Origin: Enterocloster asparagiformis
GTDB lineage: Bacteria > Bacillota > Clostridia > Lachnospirales > Lachnospiraceae
Length of the DNA: 64,000 bases
Direction: 5' to 3'
NCBI GenBank assembly: GCA_018380885.1
Contig: JAGZSY010000001.1
Location: 124,001 to 188,000 of the forward strand
The position numbers were made by a program, and so were the translations under genes. Below are positions 1-9,365 of the stretch, piece by piece; positions within the stretch are counted from its first letter, which is position 1; every line of letters starts with the position of its first letter. Under the pieces are notes generated by a model that was not told where the DNA came from, searched no databases, and saw nothing but the letters and a program-made list of their open reading frames with translations.

Positions 1-2
1 GA

Positions 3-1724
3 CTGGTGGGCGAGCCCGCCAAGCGTCAGGCAGTGACCAACGCCGACAAGACCATCTCCTCCATCAAGCGCCACATGGGAACCGACTACAAGGTTGACAT
101 CGACGGCAAGAAATATACGCCCCAGGAGATTTCCGCGATGATCCTGCAGAAGCTGAAGGCGGACGCGGAGGCTTATCTGGGCGAGCCGGTAAACGAGGCG
201 GTTATCACCGTTCCCGCGTATTTTAACGACGCGCAGCGCCAGGCTACCAAGGACGCAGGCAAGATTGCGGGCCTGGAAGTAAAGCGTATCATCAACGAGC
301 CCACGGCCGCAGCCCTGGCTTACGGCCTGGACAATGAAAAAGAGCAGAAGATCATGGTATACGACTTGGGCGGCGGCACCTTCGACGTTTCCATCATTGA
401 GATCGGGGACGGCGTTATCGAGGTTCTGTCCACCAACGGCGACACCCGCCTGGGCGGCGACGACTTTGACAACCGCATCACCCAGTGGATGATCGACGAG
501 TTCAAGAAGGCCGAGGGCGTGGATCTCTCCGGCGACAAGATGGCTATGCAGCGTCTGAAAGAGGCCGCTGAGAAGGCGAAGAAGGAAGTTTCCACCGCCA
601 CCACCACCAACATCAACCTGCCCTTCATCACCGCTACCTCCGAGGGGCCGAAGCATTTGGATATGAACCTGACCCGTGCGAAATTCGACGAGCTGACCCA
701 TGACCTGGTTGAGCGCACCGCCATCCCGGTTCAGAACGCGCTGCGCGACGCTGGTATCTCCGCCTCCGAGCTGGGCAAAGTGCTGTTGGTAGGCGGTTCC
801 ACCCGTATGATCGCGGCTCAGGATAAAGTAAAGCAGCTGACCGGCAAAGAGCCCAGCAAGTCCTTAAACCCCGATGAGTGCGTGGCAATCGGCGCGGCTA
901 TCCAGGGCGGCAAGCTGGCGGGAGACGCCGGCGCGGGAGATATCCTGCTGTTGGATGTTACCCCCCTGTCCCTGTCCATCGAGACCATGGGCGGCGTAGC
1001 TACCAGGCTGATCGAGCGCAACACCACCATCCCCACCAAGAAGAGCCAGATCTTCTCCACCGCGGCCGACAACCAGACCGCAGTTGACATCCACGTGGTA
1101 CAGGGCGAGCGCCAGTTCGCAAGAGACAACAAGACTCTGGGCCAGTTCCGTCTGGACGGTATCCCGCCGGCGAGAAGAGGCATTCCGCAGATCGAGGTTA
1201 CCTTTGACATCGACGCCAACGGCATCGTGAACGTATCCGCCAAGGATCTGGGCACCGGCAAGGAGCAGCACATCACCATCACCTCCGGCTCCAACATGTC
1301 CGACGACGATATCGAAAAGGCAGTGAAGGAAGCGGCCGAGTACGAGGCACAGGATAAGAAGCGCAAGGAAGCCATCGACGCCAGAAACGACGCGGACTCC
1401 ATGGTGTTCCAGACCGAGAAGGCGCTGGAGGAGGTTGGCGACAAGATTTCTGCCAGCGACAAGGCCGAGGTAGAGGCTGACCTGAGCACGCTGAAGGAAG
1501 CCATCAACCGCGCTCCGGTTGATCAGATGACCGACGCTCAGGTGGAGGACATCAAGGCAGGCAAGGAGAAGCTGATGAACAGCGCTCAGAAGCTGTTTGC
1601 CAAGGTATACGAGCAGGCTCAGGCCTCCGGCCAGGCAGGTCCGGGACCGGATATGGGCGGCGCCCAGGCGGGCGGCTCCAATCCGGACGACGACGTGGTT
1701 GACGCTGATTTCAAGGAAGTATAA
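3..1724 (+). CDS. dnaK: Molecular chaperone DnaK (Hsp70), 5'-truncated by window edge
   Basis: ATP-dependent cytosolic Hsp70 chaperone that works with DnaJ and GrpE. The reading frame is already open at base 3, so the first roughly 45-50 residues lie outside the window; the GTG at base 6 is an internal Val codon of the conserved [11 protein letters not shown] segment, not a start. Visible hallmarks are [14 protein letters not shown] and [11 protein letters not shown] of the ATPase domain, LLVGGSTR, the substrate-binding domain with [14 protein letters not shown], a helical lid, and an acidic [12 protein letters not shown] tail. dnaJ follows 81 bases downstream on the same strand, the usual hsp operon order. 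Confidence 0.98.
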   Translation: MVGEPAKRQAVTNADKTISSIKRHMGTDYKVDIDGKKYTPQEISAMILQKLKADAEAYLGEPVNEAVITVPAYFNDAQRQATKDAGKIAGLEVKRIINEPTAAALAYGLDNEKEQKIMVYDLGGGTFDVSIIEIGDGVIEVLSTNGDTRLGGDDFDNRITQWMIDEFKKAEGVDLSGDKMAMQRLKEAAEKAKKEVSTATTTNINLPFITATSEGPKHLDMNLTRAKFDELTHDLVERTAIPVQNALRDAGISASELGKVLLVGGSTRMIAAQDKVKQLTGKEPSKSLNPDECVAIGAAIQGGKLAGDAGAGDILLLDVTPLSLSIETMGGVATRLIERNTTIPTKKSQIFSTAADNQTAVDIHVVQGERQFARDNKTLGQFRLDGIPPARRGIPQIEVTFDIDANGIVNVSAKDLGTGKEQHITITSGSNMSDDDIEKAVKEAAEYEAQDKKRKEAIDARNDADSMVFQTEKALEEVGDKISASDKAEVEADLSTLKEAINRAPVDQMTDAQVEDIKAGKEKLMNSAQKLFAKVYEQAQASGQAGPGPDMGGAQAGGSNPDDDVVDADFKEV

Positions 1725-1750
1725 TACAACGGGAAAATAAATGACAGCTG

Positions 1751-1774
1751 TATGCCGGACCCTGGTCCGGCATA
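1751..1774 (+). other. Intercistronic hairpin between dnaK and dnaJ
   Basis: Perfect 10-bp inverted repeat (1751-1760 with 1765-1774) around a CCTG loop. No T-run follows, so it is more likely an mRNA-processing or stabilising hairpin that sets the dnaK/dnaJ ratio than a terminator. The role is inferred. Confidence 0.6.
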
Positions 1775-1805
1775 TGGCGTGATTCCATAACGAGGTAGAG
1801 ACAAC

Positions 1806-2948
1806 ATGGCAGAGAGTAAAAGAGATTACTATGAAGTTCTGGGCGTTCCGAAGACTGCGGACGACGATGCTTTGAAAAAAGCATACAGAGCTCTGGCCAA
1901 AAAGTACCATCCGGATGCGAACCCGGGGGACAAAGAGGCTGAGGCCAAATTCAAAGAAGCTTCCGAGGCTTACAGCGTGCTCAGCGATCCCCAGAAGCGT
2001 CAGCAGTACGACCAGTTCGGCCATGCTGCGTTTGACCCGGGCGCCGGGGCCGGAGCCGGCGGATTCGGCGGATTCGATTTCTCCGGGGATATGGGCGACA
2101 TTTTCGGCGATATCTTCGGCGATATTTTCGGCACCGGCCGGTCCAGCAGGAGGAACAACGGGCCCATGCGGGGCGCCAACGTGCGGACCTCCGTGCGGCT
2201 TTCCTTTGAGGAGGCCATTTTCGGCTGCGAGAAGGAGATTGAGATCAATTTCAAGGAGACCTGCGCCAGCTGTCACGGCACAGGGGCCAAAGCGGGAACC
2301 TCTCCCCAGACCTGTCCCAAGTGTAACGGCAAGGGCAAAATCATGTACACCCAGCAGTCCTTCTTCGGCCAGGTGCAGAACGTGCAGACCTGTCCGGATT
2401 GCGGCGGCAGCGGCCAGGTCATCAAGGAGCGCTGTCCGGACTGCTACGGCACAGGCTACAAGACGGTGCGCAAGCGCTTTAAAGTGCCGATGCCCGCGGG
2501 CATCGACAACGGCCAGTCCGTGCGCCAGGCGGGCGGCGGCGAACCCGGCGTAAACGGCGGCGAGCGGGGCGATCTGCTGGTGGAGGCGGTGGTCTCCCAG
2601 CATCCGATCTTCAAGCGCCAGGATACCAGCATTTACTCCACGGTGCCGATCTCCTTTACCAAGGCGGCGCTGGGCGGAGCCATCCGTATCAAGACCGTGG
2701 ACGGCGAGGTGGAGTACGAGGTGAAGCCGGGGACCCAGACCGACACCAAGGTGCGCTTAAAAGGCAAGGGCGTGCCCTCGCTGCGCAACCGAAACGTCCG
2801 CGGCGACCACTACGTGACCCTGGTGATCCAGGTTCCGGAGCGCCTGACCCAGGCCCAGAAGGAGGCGCTGCGCAAGTTCGAGGAGGCCATGGAGGGCGTG
2901 TCTTCGTCCGAGCCGGAGAAGCCCAGAAAAAAAGGGATTTTTAAATAG
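1806..2948 (+). CDS. dnaJ: Co-chaperone DnaJ (Hsp40)
   Basis: Type I Hsp40 that stimulates DnaK ATPase activity and delivers unfolded clients. The 380-residue protein has the full order: J domain (residues about 5-70) with the HPD motif in [10 protein letters not shown], a Gly/Phe-rich linker (about 75-115), four zinc-binding CxxCxGxG repeats ([32 protein letters not shown]; about 150-215) and the C-terminal client-binding barrels. The ATG has a GAGGTAGAG-type ribosome binding site just upstream. It lies in the dnaK operon and is followed by a strong terminator. Confidence 0.98.
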   Translation: MAESKRDYYEVLGVPKTADDDALKKAYRALAKKYHPDANPGDKEAEAKFKEASEAYSVLSDPQKRQQYDQFGHAAFDPGAGAGAGGFGGFDFSGDMGDIFGDIFGDIFGTGRSSRRNNGPMRGANVRTSVRLSFEEAIFGCEKEIEINFKETCASCHGTGAKAGTSPQTCPKCNGKGKIMYTQQSFFGQVQNVQTCPDCGGSGQVIKERCPDCYGTGYKTVRKRFKVPMPAGIDNGQSVRQAGGGEPGVNGGERGDLLVEAVVSQHPIFKRQDTSIYSTVPISFTKAALGGAIRIKTVDGEVEYEVKPGTQTDTKVRLKGKGVPSLRNRNVRGDHYVTLVIQVPERLTQAQKEALRKFEEAMEGVSSSEPEKPRKKGIFK

Positions 2949-2967
2949 ACGGATAATAGAAGCTTTC

Positions 2968-3007
2968 AGGCGGATTTTCCGGTTTCAGACCGGAAAGCCG
3001 CCTTTTT
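2968..3007 (+). terminator. Rho-independent terminator after dnaJ
   Basis: GC-rich stem (AGGCGG...CCGGT paired with ACCGG...CCGCCT, one internal mismatch) followed by TTTTT. It ends the dnaK-dnaJ operon. Confidence 0.85.
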
Positions 3008-3043
3008 GCGCGCGGAGGGGAGAAAACGAGGCCGGGCGGGACG

Positions 3044-3090
3044 CAAAAAAATTCCCCTGTCCCGGCTCGTGAGAGCAGGGGCAGGGGAAA
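3044..3090 (-). terminator. Terminator of the acetyltransferase gene
   Basis: Read on the minus strand, a TTCCCCTG...CAGGGGAA stem is followed by seven T residues. It lies immediately downstream of the minus-strand acetyltransferase. Confidence 0.75.
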
Positions 3091-3133
3091 ACGGTGTGTT
3101 CCTGTGAAACTGTGGCCTGTCCGGGCCGGTGGT

Positions 3134-3763
3134 TTAGCGCAGGCGGTCCACCCGGCCGGACTGGATGGCCTTAATATTCTGCTTTATGCGCTCCCTGGGC
3201 CAATCCCACCACCGAAGCTCCAGCAGGGCGGAGATGGTCTCCTCCGAAAAACGCCTGCGGATCGGCCTGGCGGGAACTCCGCCCACAATGGTGTAGGGCG
3301 GGACGTCCTTTGTCACCACCGCTCTGGCGCCGATGATCGCCCCGTCGCCCACGGTCACGCCGGCCAGGATCACGGCCTCGTAGCCGATCCAGACGTCGTT
3401 TCCGATCACAATGTCGCCCCGGTTGTCCCAGGAATCGGTCACATCCCCGCGGTCTAAATCCCACTCCTCGAAGAACAGGGGAAAGGGGTAGGTGGAGAGC
3501 GAAGCCATGGTGTGGTTCGCGCTGTTGAACAGGAATTTGGCGCCGCAGGCGATGGAGCAGAATTTCCCGATAACCAGCCTGTCGTGGTTGATGGGGTAAT
3601 GATACAGGACGTTGTTCCGCTCAAAAGCCGTGGGATCGTTGGTAAAATCATTGTACATGGTGTAGTCTCCAACCTGGATATTGGGGTTGGTGATCACCTG
3701 CTTTAAATACACAGTCTGTCTGTCCCCTGTACGGGGGTATATTTGCTGCTCTGGAATAGTCAT
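3134..3763 (-). CDS. Vat/CatB-type xenobiotic O-acetyltransferase (left-handed beta-helix)
   Basis: Hexapeptide-repeat acetyl-CoA-dependent O-acetyltransferase of the XAT family (streptogramin and type B chloramphenicol acetyltransferases). The 209-residue product shows [18 protein letters not shown], the catalytic-type His in NSANHTM, and the repeat series [22 protein letters not shown]...[14 protein letters not shown] ending in IVGGVPAR, all typical of the family. The start is ATG 3763 (MTIPEQQ), with an AGGAGG site 7-8 bases upstream. Real substrates of chromosomal XATs in gut Clostridia are often unknown, so an antibiotic-resistance role is only a possibility. Confidence 0.85.
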   Translation of the reverse strand: MTIPEQQIYPRTGDRQTVYLKQVITNPNIQVGDYTMYNDFTNDPTAFERNNVLYHYPINHDRLVIGKFCSIACGAKFLFNSANHTMASLSTYPFPLFFEEWDLDRGDVTDSWDNRGDIVIGNDVWIGYEAVILAGVTVGDGAIIGARAVVTKDVPPYTIVGGVPARPIRRRFSEETISALLELRWWDWPRERIKQNIKAIQSGRVDRLR

Positions 3764-3977
3764 TTTAAATCCTCCTGATATGCTACAATATGTCCACAAC
3801 TATTCCAGCCGCTGCAATGCAGAGTTTCACGGAATACCACCTCTCTTTTCATCAGATACCGCTATTTTACCACGATTCCTGCCCCAAGTAAACAGGGGGA
3901 GGAGGTGCGTTTTCGGCTATACATTTTTCCGCATATCGTGTATGATAGGAGTATCTGTCAGAGAGGAATGTGAGGGA

Positions 3978-5423
3978 ATGATGAACGAAAACGATTATTT
4001 TTTGACATTGAGCACGCCGCTGCCCGAGGATATCCAGAAATTAAAATGGTGCGGGCAGTTTGAACAGGCCAGGCGGGTGATCGGACTGCGGCTTGAGCGG
4101 GAGCTGCCCCGGGCGATGAGGGACCGGCTGAGGCTGGAGCTGGAGATTCTGGAGAGAATGCCGGGACAGTACCCCTACTCCTGGGAGGAGGCCCTTGAAA
4201 TTCTCAGGAGGGAGATTCAGGACTTTGAGGATGCTGAGCTGACGCGGCTGTGGGAGGAGGACGCCGCCGACTGGATTTACGTGGACGGCAAGGTGAGATT
4301 CCGCAGCAGCTTTCTGTCCAATATCCTGAAAACGCGTCCCCAGTACGGCAAGCGGGCCGTGGATCCCAGCAGGATAAGCGGCAGGAAGGACAATTTACGG
4401 CTGCTGGAGGAGGCCATGAGGCGCATGAAAGAGTCGGAGGGCATGAGCTGCAGCTTCCGCATCCGCAGCACCGTGGAGATCAAGCCGGAGGCGGAGCGGG
4501 AAGGGGAGCCGATCCGGGTTTACCTCCCCCTGCCCATCGAGTACAGCCAGATTCGCAATGTAAAGGTGGAGGGCGTGTACGTCGGCGGACGTGAGGCGGA
4601 GCCGTCGGAGTACACGGTGGCGGCCCCCCTGGAGGCGCAGCGGACGATCTGCTTTCACACGAATCACCGCAGGGGGCAGCAGTACGCGGTGGAGTATTCC
4701 TTTGAAAACCATGCGCCGTACCACGATTTTTCCCGGGGACAGGCTCTGCTTCGGGCCGCGGCCCTGGCGGAGCGGTCGGAGGGCAGCCAGGGAGAGATTC
4801 GGGAGATATGCCGGGATTTCTGCCGGGAACAGCTTCCGCACATCCGCTTTACGCCCTATCTGCGCTCCCTGGTCCGGGAGGTGGTGGGGGAGGAGACCAA
4901 TCCCCTGTTAAAGGCCAGGCTGATCTACGATTACATAACGAGCCACGTGATGTACTCCTATGTGCGCAGCTACTTTACGCTGACGGACATTCCCGAGTAC
5001 GTGAGCACCTGCTTTAAGGGGGACTGCGGCGTGCAGGCGCTGCTCTTTATCACCATGTGCCGGGCCGCCGGGGTGCCCGCCAGGTGGCAGGCGGGGCTTT
5101 ACGCCACGCCCCTGGAGATCGGCTGCCACGATTGGGCCCAGTTCTACGTGGAGCCCTTTGGCTGGCTGTATGCGGACTGCTCCTTCGGAGGGGCGGCCTT
5201 CCGGGAGGACTACCAGGAGCGCTGGGAGTTCTATTTCGGCAATCTTGATCCCTACCGCATGCCGGCCGCCAGAGAGTTTCAGGCGGATTTTAATCCGCCC
5301 ATGGCGCATCTGCGCAACGACCCGTACGACAACCAGGTGGGCGAGGCCGAGTATGAGGACCGCAGCCTGACGGAGTGCGAGTATACCACCGACCACAGGA
5401 TGGTGAAGCTGCGGGAGTGGTAG
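3978..5423 (+). CDS. Transglutaminase-like superfamily protein
   Basis: 481-residue soluble protein with a C-terminal papain-fold transglutaminase-like domain (about residues 290-430). The candidate nucleophile is in GDCGVQALLF, the His in GCHDWAQFYV and the Asp/aromatic segment in GWLYADCSFGG, which together form the Cys-His-Asp layout of the family. The N-terminal half is helical and charged and not assigned. No signal peptide is seen, so a cytosolic protease or amidase-like role is more likely than cell-wall crosslinking. ATG 3978 is preferred for its GAGAGGA site; ATG 3981 is the alternative. It stands alone and has its own terminator. Confidence 0.8.
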   Translation: MMNENDYFLTLSTPLPEDIQKLKWCGQFEQARRVIGLRLERELPRAMRDRLRLELEILERMPGQYPYSWEEALEILRREIQDFEDAELTRLWEEDAADWIYVDGKVRFRSSFLSNILKTRPQYGKRAVDPSRISGRKDNLRLLEEAMRRMKESEGMSCSFRIRSTVEIKPEAEREGEPIRVYLPLPIEYSQIRNVKVEGVYVGGREAEPSEYTVAAPLEAQRTICFHTNHRRGQQYAVEYSFENHAPYHDFSRGQALLRAAALAERSEGSQGEIREICRDFCREQLPHIRFTPYLRSLVREVVGEETNPLLKARLIYDYITSHVMYSYVRSYFTLTDIPEYVSTCFKGDCGVQALLFITMCRAAGVPARWQAGLYATPLEIGCHDWAQFYVEPFGWLYADCSFGGAAFREDYQERWEFYFGNLDPYRMPAAREFQADFNPPMAHLRNDPYDNQVGEAEYEDRSLTECEYTTDHRMVKLREW

Positions 5424-5452
5424 AGCGCGGCTATGAGCGTTTATCGATATTT

Positions 5453-5484
5453 TGAACGGCGTGTTGTTGCGCCGTTCTTTTTTT
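5453..5484 (+). terminator. Terminator after the transglutaminase-like gene
   Basis: GAACGGCG stem paired with CGCCGTTC and followed by a run of seven T residues. Confidence 0.9.
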
Positions 5485-5513
5485 GTGAAAAAGTTGGAAT
5501 CCGGCGCGATTTT

Positions 5514-5688
5514 GGTATACCTATCAAAAGATGGTATACTTTAAAATGTAAAATACTGCAAAAAATACAGTAAATTTGTGGGAAAAATATTGTGTGATTG
5601 TTATTTTTTATACATATAAGAAAAAATTTATACTTTTTATTGACATTTTAGACAATAGATGGTATCCTGTCATTACAAAAGGTATACC
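5514..5688 (+). promoter_or_regulatory. Promoter with four GGTATACC-type operator repeats before the DASS transporter
   Basis: A sigma-A promoter TTGACA (5640-5645), 17-base spacer, TATCCT (5663-5668) lies in an AT-rich intergenic stretch. The self-complementary octamer GGTATACC, or a one- or two-base variant, occurs at 5514, 5533, 5661 and 5681, in two pairs spaced 19 and 20 bases, about two helical turns. The 5661 copy overlaps the -10. This looks like binding of a dimeric regulator to both pairs, possibly with looping. No cognate regulator gene is adjacent, so its identity is unknown. Confidence 0.6.
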
Positions 5689-5718
5689 AATTGAATAACA
5701 CAAAGAAAAGGTGATAAT

Positions 5719-7186
5719 ATGACCAAAGAAAGCAATACTAATGAATCAAGGGTATTTTTCTCCCGAAAAACATTAATTCAATTAGCTATTGGATTCGCTA
5801 TTTTAGTTGTTATCAGTATTATCCCGGTACCCTCTATCGCTGGAGATGGGGGGGGGGGGATTAACTCCTGAGGGACAACGGGCAATCGCTGTCCTTGTTA
5901 TGGCTGGTTATCTGTGGATTGGCAATGTTCTGCCGGTTGGGGCCACGGCGTTTCTGCTGCTGTCATTGCTGCCGCTGATGGGGCTTGTCACGGCGAAGGA
6001 TTCCATGGCGCAGCTGGCTAACGACACCAACTTTCTGGTGATGGGCGGCTTCGTGGTTGCCGGTAGTATGTCGATCTACGGCCTGGACAAACGGATTGCC
6101 ATCAGCGTGATCAAACGGATTGGCACCAGTATCCCGAAAGTGTTTCTCGGCGTGATGGTTTCCTGTGCTTTCTTGTCAATGTGGATGTCCAACACGGTCG
6201 CCATGCTTTGTGTGTTACCGATTGTTTTGGGAATATTCCGGGTTATGAATATTAAACCGGGTGATTCCCTTGCGAAGATGTTTTATATGGGTCTGCTGAT
6301 GTCCGCGGTTTTGGGAGGCATGAGCACCATCGTGGGAACCCCGCCCAACGTCTATTGCGTGTCAACGCTGGCTGAAGCCGGAATTGAAGTGTCGTTTTTG
6401 AGTTGGATGGTGGTGGGAACGCCCATATCCTGGGGGAGCATGCTCCTTTCCTGGTTCTTTATGTACAAGTTTGTGTTCAAGCTTTCCATGAAGAAGGACC
6501 CCGCCTTAACCCAGTATGTCCACGAAGAGTACGCGAAGCTGGGTAAGATGGGGACCGGGGAGCTGATATCCGCCATTTCACTGGTCGTATTTATCATTAT
6601 GCTTATGTTTAAAGATTTTTTTGCAGGGATTTTCGGCGCAGATTTCTATACAAACGGAATTGCCGCCCTTGTACCGGCCGTATTTCTCTTTATCGCTGGC
6701 GCGGTCAACTGGAAGGAAGCGGTGGATTCGATTTCATGGCAGACGATGCTGTTCTTTTCCTCCGGCCTGGTGTTGTCCAACGCCATTAAGGGAACCGGGG
6801 CCGCGGCCTGGATGGCCAACGGAATCTCATCCTTCTGCCCGGCCAGCCTTATTCCGCTGATGTTCATGCTGATGGCCGTTATTCTGACCCAGTTTTCGTC
6901 CAACACTGCGGTTGCCGCCGTATTTCTGCCGGTGGCCCTTGCCACGGCCACGGCGGCGGGAGCAAATCCCACGATCACCTGCGTGTGCCTGGCGCTGGCC
7001 TCGTCCCTCGGATTTTTAACGCCCATTGGAACGCCCATCGGCGTGATCCTGCTGGGCAAACAGGTGGATGGAAACAGCTATGTGGACGAGCCGATTGAGT
7101 ATTTAAAATATAATTTCATTCCCTTTATGGTCTGTTTTGTCTTTGTAATTGCATATTGTTCACTCCTTGTCCCCGTATTGATTTAG
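5719..7186 (+). CDS. DASS/SLC13-family anion symporter, out of frame at a 12-G tract
   Basis: Membrane symporter for di/tricarboxylates or a related anion. From ATG 5719 (AAAAGGTGAT site) the frame encodes a charged N-tail and first membrane helix ending near IPVPSIAGD, then enters 12 consecutive G (5848-5859) and hits TGA at 5869-5871. The rest, starting LTPEGQRAIAVLV, continues in another frame to 7186 with both family SNT motifs (MSNTVAML and SSNTAVAA) and GTPPN. Removing one G (or adding two) would give a normal 488-residue protein with the family's usual N-terminus. As read, the gene is OFF. A TTG at 5807 could open the downstream frame but has no ribosome binding site. A sequencing error in the homopolymer is the alternative. 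Confidence 0.85.
5848..5859 (+). repeat. Homopolymeric 12-G tract inside the DASS transporter
   Basis: Twelve consecutive G residues at codons 44-47 of the transporter. Tracts of this length are prone to slipped-strand length change. Lengths of 11 or 14 would restore the frame and 12 does not, so this is a candidate on/off switch. Confidence 0.85.
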
Positions 7187-7211
7187 CGGAGCTGGCGGGT
7201 GTTGAGCGCTG

Positions 7212-7239
7212 GGGCGGATATTCGGTATCCGCCCTTTTT
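7212..7239 (+). terminator. Terminator after the DASS transporter
   Basis: GGCGGATA paired with TATCCGCC around TTCGG, followed by CTTTTTG. Confidence 0.9.
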
Positions 7240-7415
7240 GCGCGCAATGGGCCCCTTGCGCAGCCAGCGGGCGATTGTTGCGCGCAAGCCTTGGCGGCCC
7301 TGTTTTTGGAAAAAGCTGTTTTATTTGTTTAAACAAATGTTAAGGAAAATGATAAGACATTCCCCCCGCGAATGCTTATAATAAAGTCAGAGGAAAAAAG
7401 AAAGCGGGTGATTTG

Positions 7416-7796
7416 ATGGGATACGGATTTTTCGGTATAATGGATACAATATTCCCGCTGATATTCGGCGGTGTGTTTCTGCTGGTGATCGGCACCATGA
7501 TCGCGATGCTGGTCCGGTCCGCCTCCGAGTGGAGCAGCAACAACCGTTCGCCCGTGCTCAGCGTGGAGGCGAAGGTGGTCTCAAAGCGGACCAATATTTC
7601 ACGGCATGTGAACCAGGCGGAAAACGCCATGGCCCACACCTCCACGGTCTATTACGCCACCTTCCAGGTGGAGAGCGGGGACAGGATGGAGCTGCGGATG
7701 TCCGGGCGGGAGTTCGGGCTCCTGGCGGAGGGCGACCGGGGCAAGCTCACCTTCCAGGGGACGCGTTACCGCGGGTTTGAGCGCAGGCTGGTCTAG
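7416..7796 (+). CDS. DUF2500-like membrane-anchored protein
   Basis: 126-residue protein with one N-terminal membrane helix (about residues 10-32), then a small soluble beta-rich domain containing LSVEAKVVSKR, a central TSTVYYATFQVESGDRMEL segment and GKLTFQGTRYRGF at the end. This pattern matches the DUF2500 family, whose function is unknown. ATG 7416 is preferred over TTG 7413; the upstream site is the weak AAAGCGGGTG. The gene is convergent with the DNA glycosylase and its stop overlaps the end of that gene by a few bases. Confidence 0.75.
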   Translation: MGYGFFGIMDTIFPLIFGGVFLLVIGTMIAMLVRSASEWSSNNRSPVLSVEAKVVSKRTNISRHVNQAENAMAHTSTVYYATFQVESGDRMELRMSGREFGLLAEGDRGKLTFQGTRYRGFERRLV

Positions 7797-8692
7797 GGCG
7801 TTATCTTGTTTTGGTTCAGGCGCTCATAGTAGAATATGTATTGCTGGAGCACGCCGGCATAGCCGCCGTACCTCCCGAAGTGATCCGCCAGGATGGTGTC
7901 GTAGAGGCGGTTTTGGGGGATTTGGCGGTATTTTTTTGCGCTGAAATACTCCCGCAGCAGGATTTTCTCAATCCAGGTGTCCACGGGAAATGCCTCGATG
8001 TGGTGCAGGCCAAAGAGACAGACGCAGTTGGCCACCTTCTTTCCGATGCCGTAAAAGCCGGTGAGGTATTCCATAGCCTCGCCGTACTCCATGGCGGTGA
8101 GCTTCTCCAGATCCAGGGTTCCGGCTGCCGCGTCCCCGGCCAGGCGGTGGATGTATTTGGCGCGGTAGCCCAGCTTTAGGTCCAAAAGCTCCTCCAGGGA
8201 AGCTTGGGCCAATTCCGCGGGGGTGGGAAAGGCGTAGACGGCGGACGGTTCCCCGGCGGCGCGGAGGGCGGGGGATCCCTCGTCTGCAATCATCCGTCCC
8301 CAGCGGCGGGAGAGGTCCTCCACCAGCCGGCGGATGCAGGGGATGGTTTTCTGCTGGGAGATCACGAAGGTGATGATCATTTCCCAGGGGTCCTGGCGCA
8401 GGATGCGGATGCCCCGCCCCGCCGCGGCAGCGGCCGTCAGGTAGGCGTCGGCCGGGTCCACGGAGGCGATGATGGCGGCGTAGTCCGTGGAACAGTCAAA
8501 GTAATCCAGCCAGGCGTCCAGGTCCTTTTCCGGGCAGTCAAAGCGGACCCGGCTCCCCTCCTGAAAGACGCGCAGCAGCCGGCCCCTGCTGACAACGGCG
8601 TAGCCGCCGGGGATGGGCAGCATGCGGAAGCACTGGCCAGAGTCGGCGATCTGCTTTAAGTCCAGGCAATCTATGGTATGTACGTGGTTCAT
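7793..8692 (-). CDS. OGG-type 8-oxoguanine DNA glycosylase/AP lyase
   Basis: Base-excision repair enzyme of the HhH-GPD superfamily that removes oxidised guanine. The 299-residue protein has the OGG N-terminal domain (QIADSGQCFRM), then the helix-hairpin-helix GFYGIGKKVANCVCLFG with the catalytic Lys, followed by IEAFPVDTWI with the catalytic Asp, the same arrangement as human OGG1. The start is ATG 8692 with an AAAGGAG site; the longer frame to 8767 lacks one. Confidence 0.9.
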   Translation of the reverse strand: MNHVHTIDCLDLKQIADSGQCFRMLPIPGGYAVVSRGRLLRVFQEGSRVRFDCPEKDLDAWLDYFDCSTDYAAIIASVDPADAYLTAAAAAGRGIRILRQDPWEMIITFVISQQKTIPCIRRLVEDLSRRWGRMIADEGSPALRAAGEPSAVYAFPTPAELAQASLEELLDLKLGYRAKYIHRLAGDAAAGTLDLEKLTAMEYGEAMEYLTGFYGIGKKVANCVCLFGLHHIEAFPVDTWIEKILLREYFSAKKYRQIPQNRLYDTILADHFGRYGGYAGVLQQYIFYYERLNQNKITP

Positions 8693-8830
8693 CGTTTGTA
8701 CGGCTCCTTTTCGTCGCGGGTGTTGAGTGTCTGACACCAGTTTACGGCTGGGACGGCTCCTTGTCAAATGGGTTTTGATGGGATGGGGGATGGGGGGGCT
8801 TCCGGCCGCTGGTCCGTTCGGACGGCTAAT

Positions 8831-8941
8831 CTTCTTGACCGAAAAAGCCGGTCAAGAAGCATCGGATGTCCATCCGATGTGAAAATTGCTGGAGAAAGGC
8901 GCTTACAAGCGAGCTTGACGCGCCTTTCTCCAGCAATTTTC
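8831..8941. repeat. Cluster of three consecutive perfect hairpins
   Basis: Three back-to-back inverted repeats lie between the glycosylase gene and the pheS leader: 11-bp arms at 8831-8841/8849-8859, 9-bp arms at 8860-8868/8871-8879, and 22-bp arms at 8881-8902/8920-8941. The 17-base loop of the third contains a further CAAGC/GCTTG stem. There is no T-run on either side, so these are not ordinary terminators. They could be a palindromic repeat element or a structured RNA. Short frames here on both strands simply mirror the palindromes. Confidence 0.8.
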
Positions 8942-9014
8942 CCGCCGTCTGAACTCTTTCCGGAAAACCTCTTGACTTTTTTCAAAGTTATGGATAAAAT
9001 GTAGTTTAGATTTT

Positions 9015-9294
9015 AAATCGCAAAGGCGATGAAGGTGTTCAGTAGAGGCTTATTTTCCGGCAGAGAGAGGGAGTCACCGGCTGCAAGCTCCCCCAGGTTC
9101 AGATAAGCGCTTGAAATTCCCACCGGAGCCGCACAGGTGAAGGCCCAAGGGCCGGTAGTCTGTGACGCCGGCACGCGTTATGTGCAAATGAGTGTCTGTG
9201 CTTCCTGTGGAGCGCAGGAATCAGGGTGGTACCGCGAGAATATTTATGTCCCGTCCCTTTTGCCGCAAACGGCAGAGGAACGGGACTTTTTTGT
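9015..9294 (+). promoter_or_regulatory. T-box riboswitch controlling pheST
   Basis: tRNA-sensing leader. The diagnostic T-box AGGGTGGTACCGCG is at 9223-9236 and is followed by a terminator made of GTCCCGT...ACGGGAC and TTTTTT (9250-9294). Stem I features are present upstream, including AGTAGAGGC near 9041 and CAGAGAGAGGGAG near 9060. A TTC triplet in the GAAATTCC stretch (about 9112-9119) fits a Phe specifier. Uncharged tRNA-Phe binding would favour the antiterminator and turn on pheS-pheT. The exact specifier assignment is inferred. Confidence 0.93.
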
Positions 9295-9365
9295 TACACA
9301 GGAGATTGCAGAGGCAGGGAATCCCGCGGCCGGGATTCTTTAATTCAAGGAGAAAAGGAGAAGCC

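Noticed and set aside
864-2603. Long minus-strand frame opposite dnaK/dnaJ (579 codons)
   Set aside because: It is the antisense of two certain genes in GC-rich DNA, spans their intergenic region, and its translation shows no domain. The same holds for other long antisense frames, for example opposite pheT, the 13-17 kb c-di-GMP gene and rnr.
5719-5871. Independent 50-codon peptide gene before the DASS transporter
   Set aside because: Its sequence is the expected N-terminal tail and first helix of the transporter; it ends only because of the 12-G frame change.
7199-7381. 60-codon frame after the DASS transporter
   Set aside because: It runs through the terminator stem and the leader of the next gene and has no ribosome binding site.
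8764-9004. Short frames on both strands between the glycosylase and the pheS leader
   Set aside because: They are mirror images produced by the palindromes at 8831-8941 and have no ribosome binding site.
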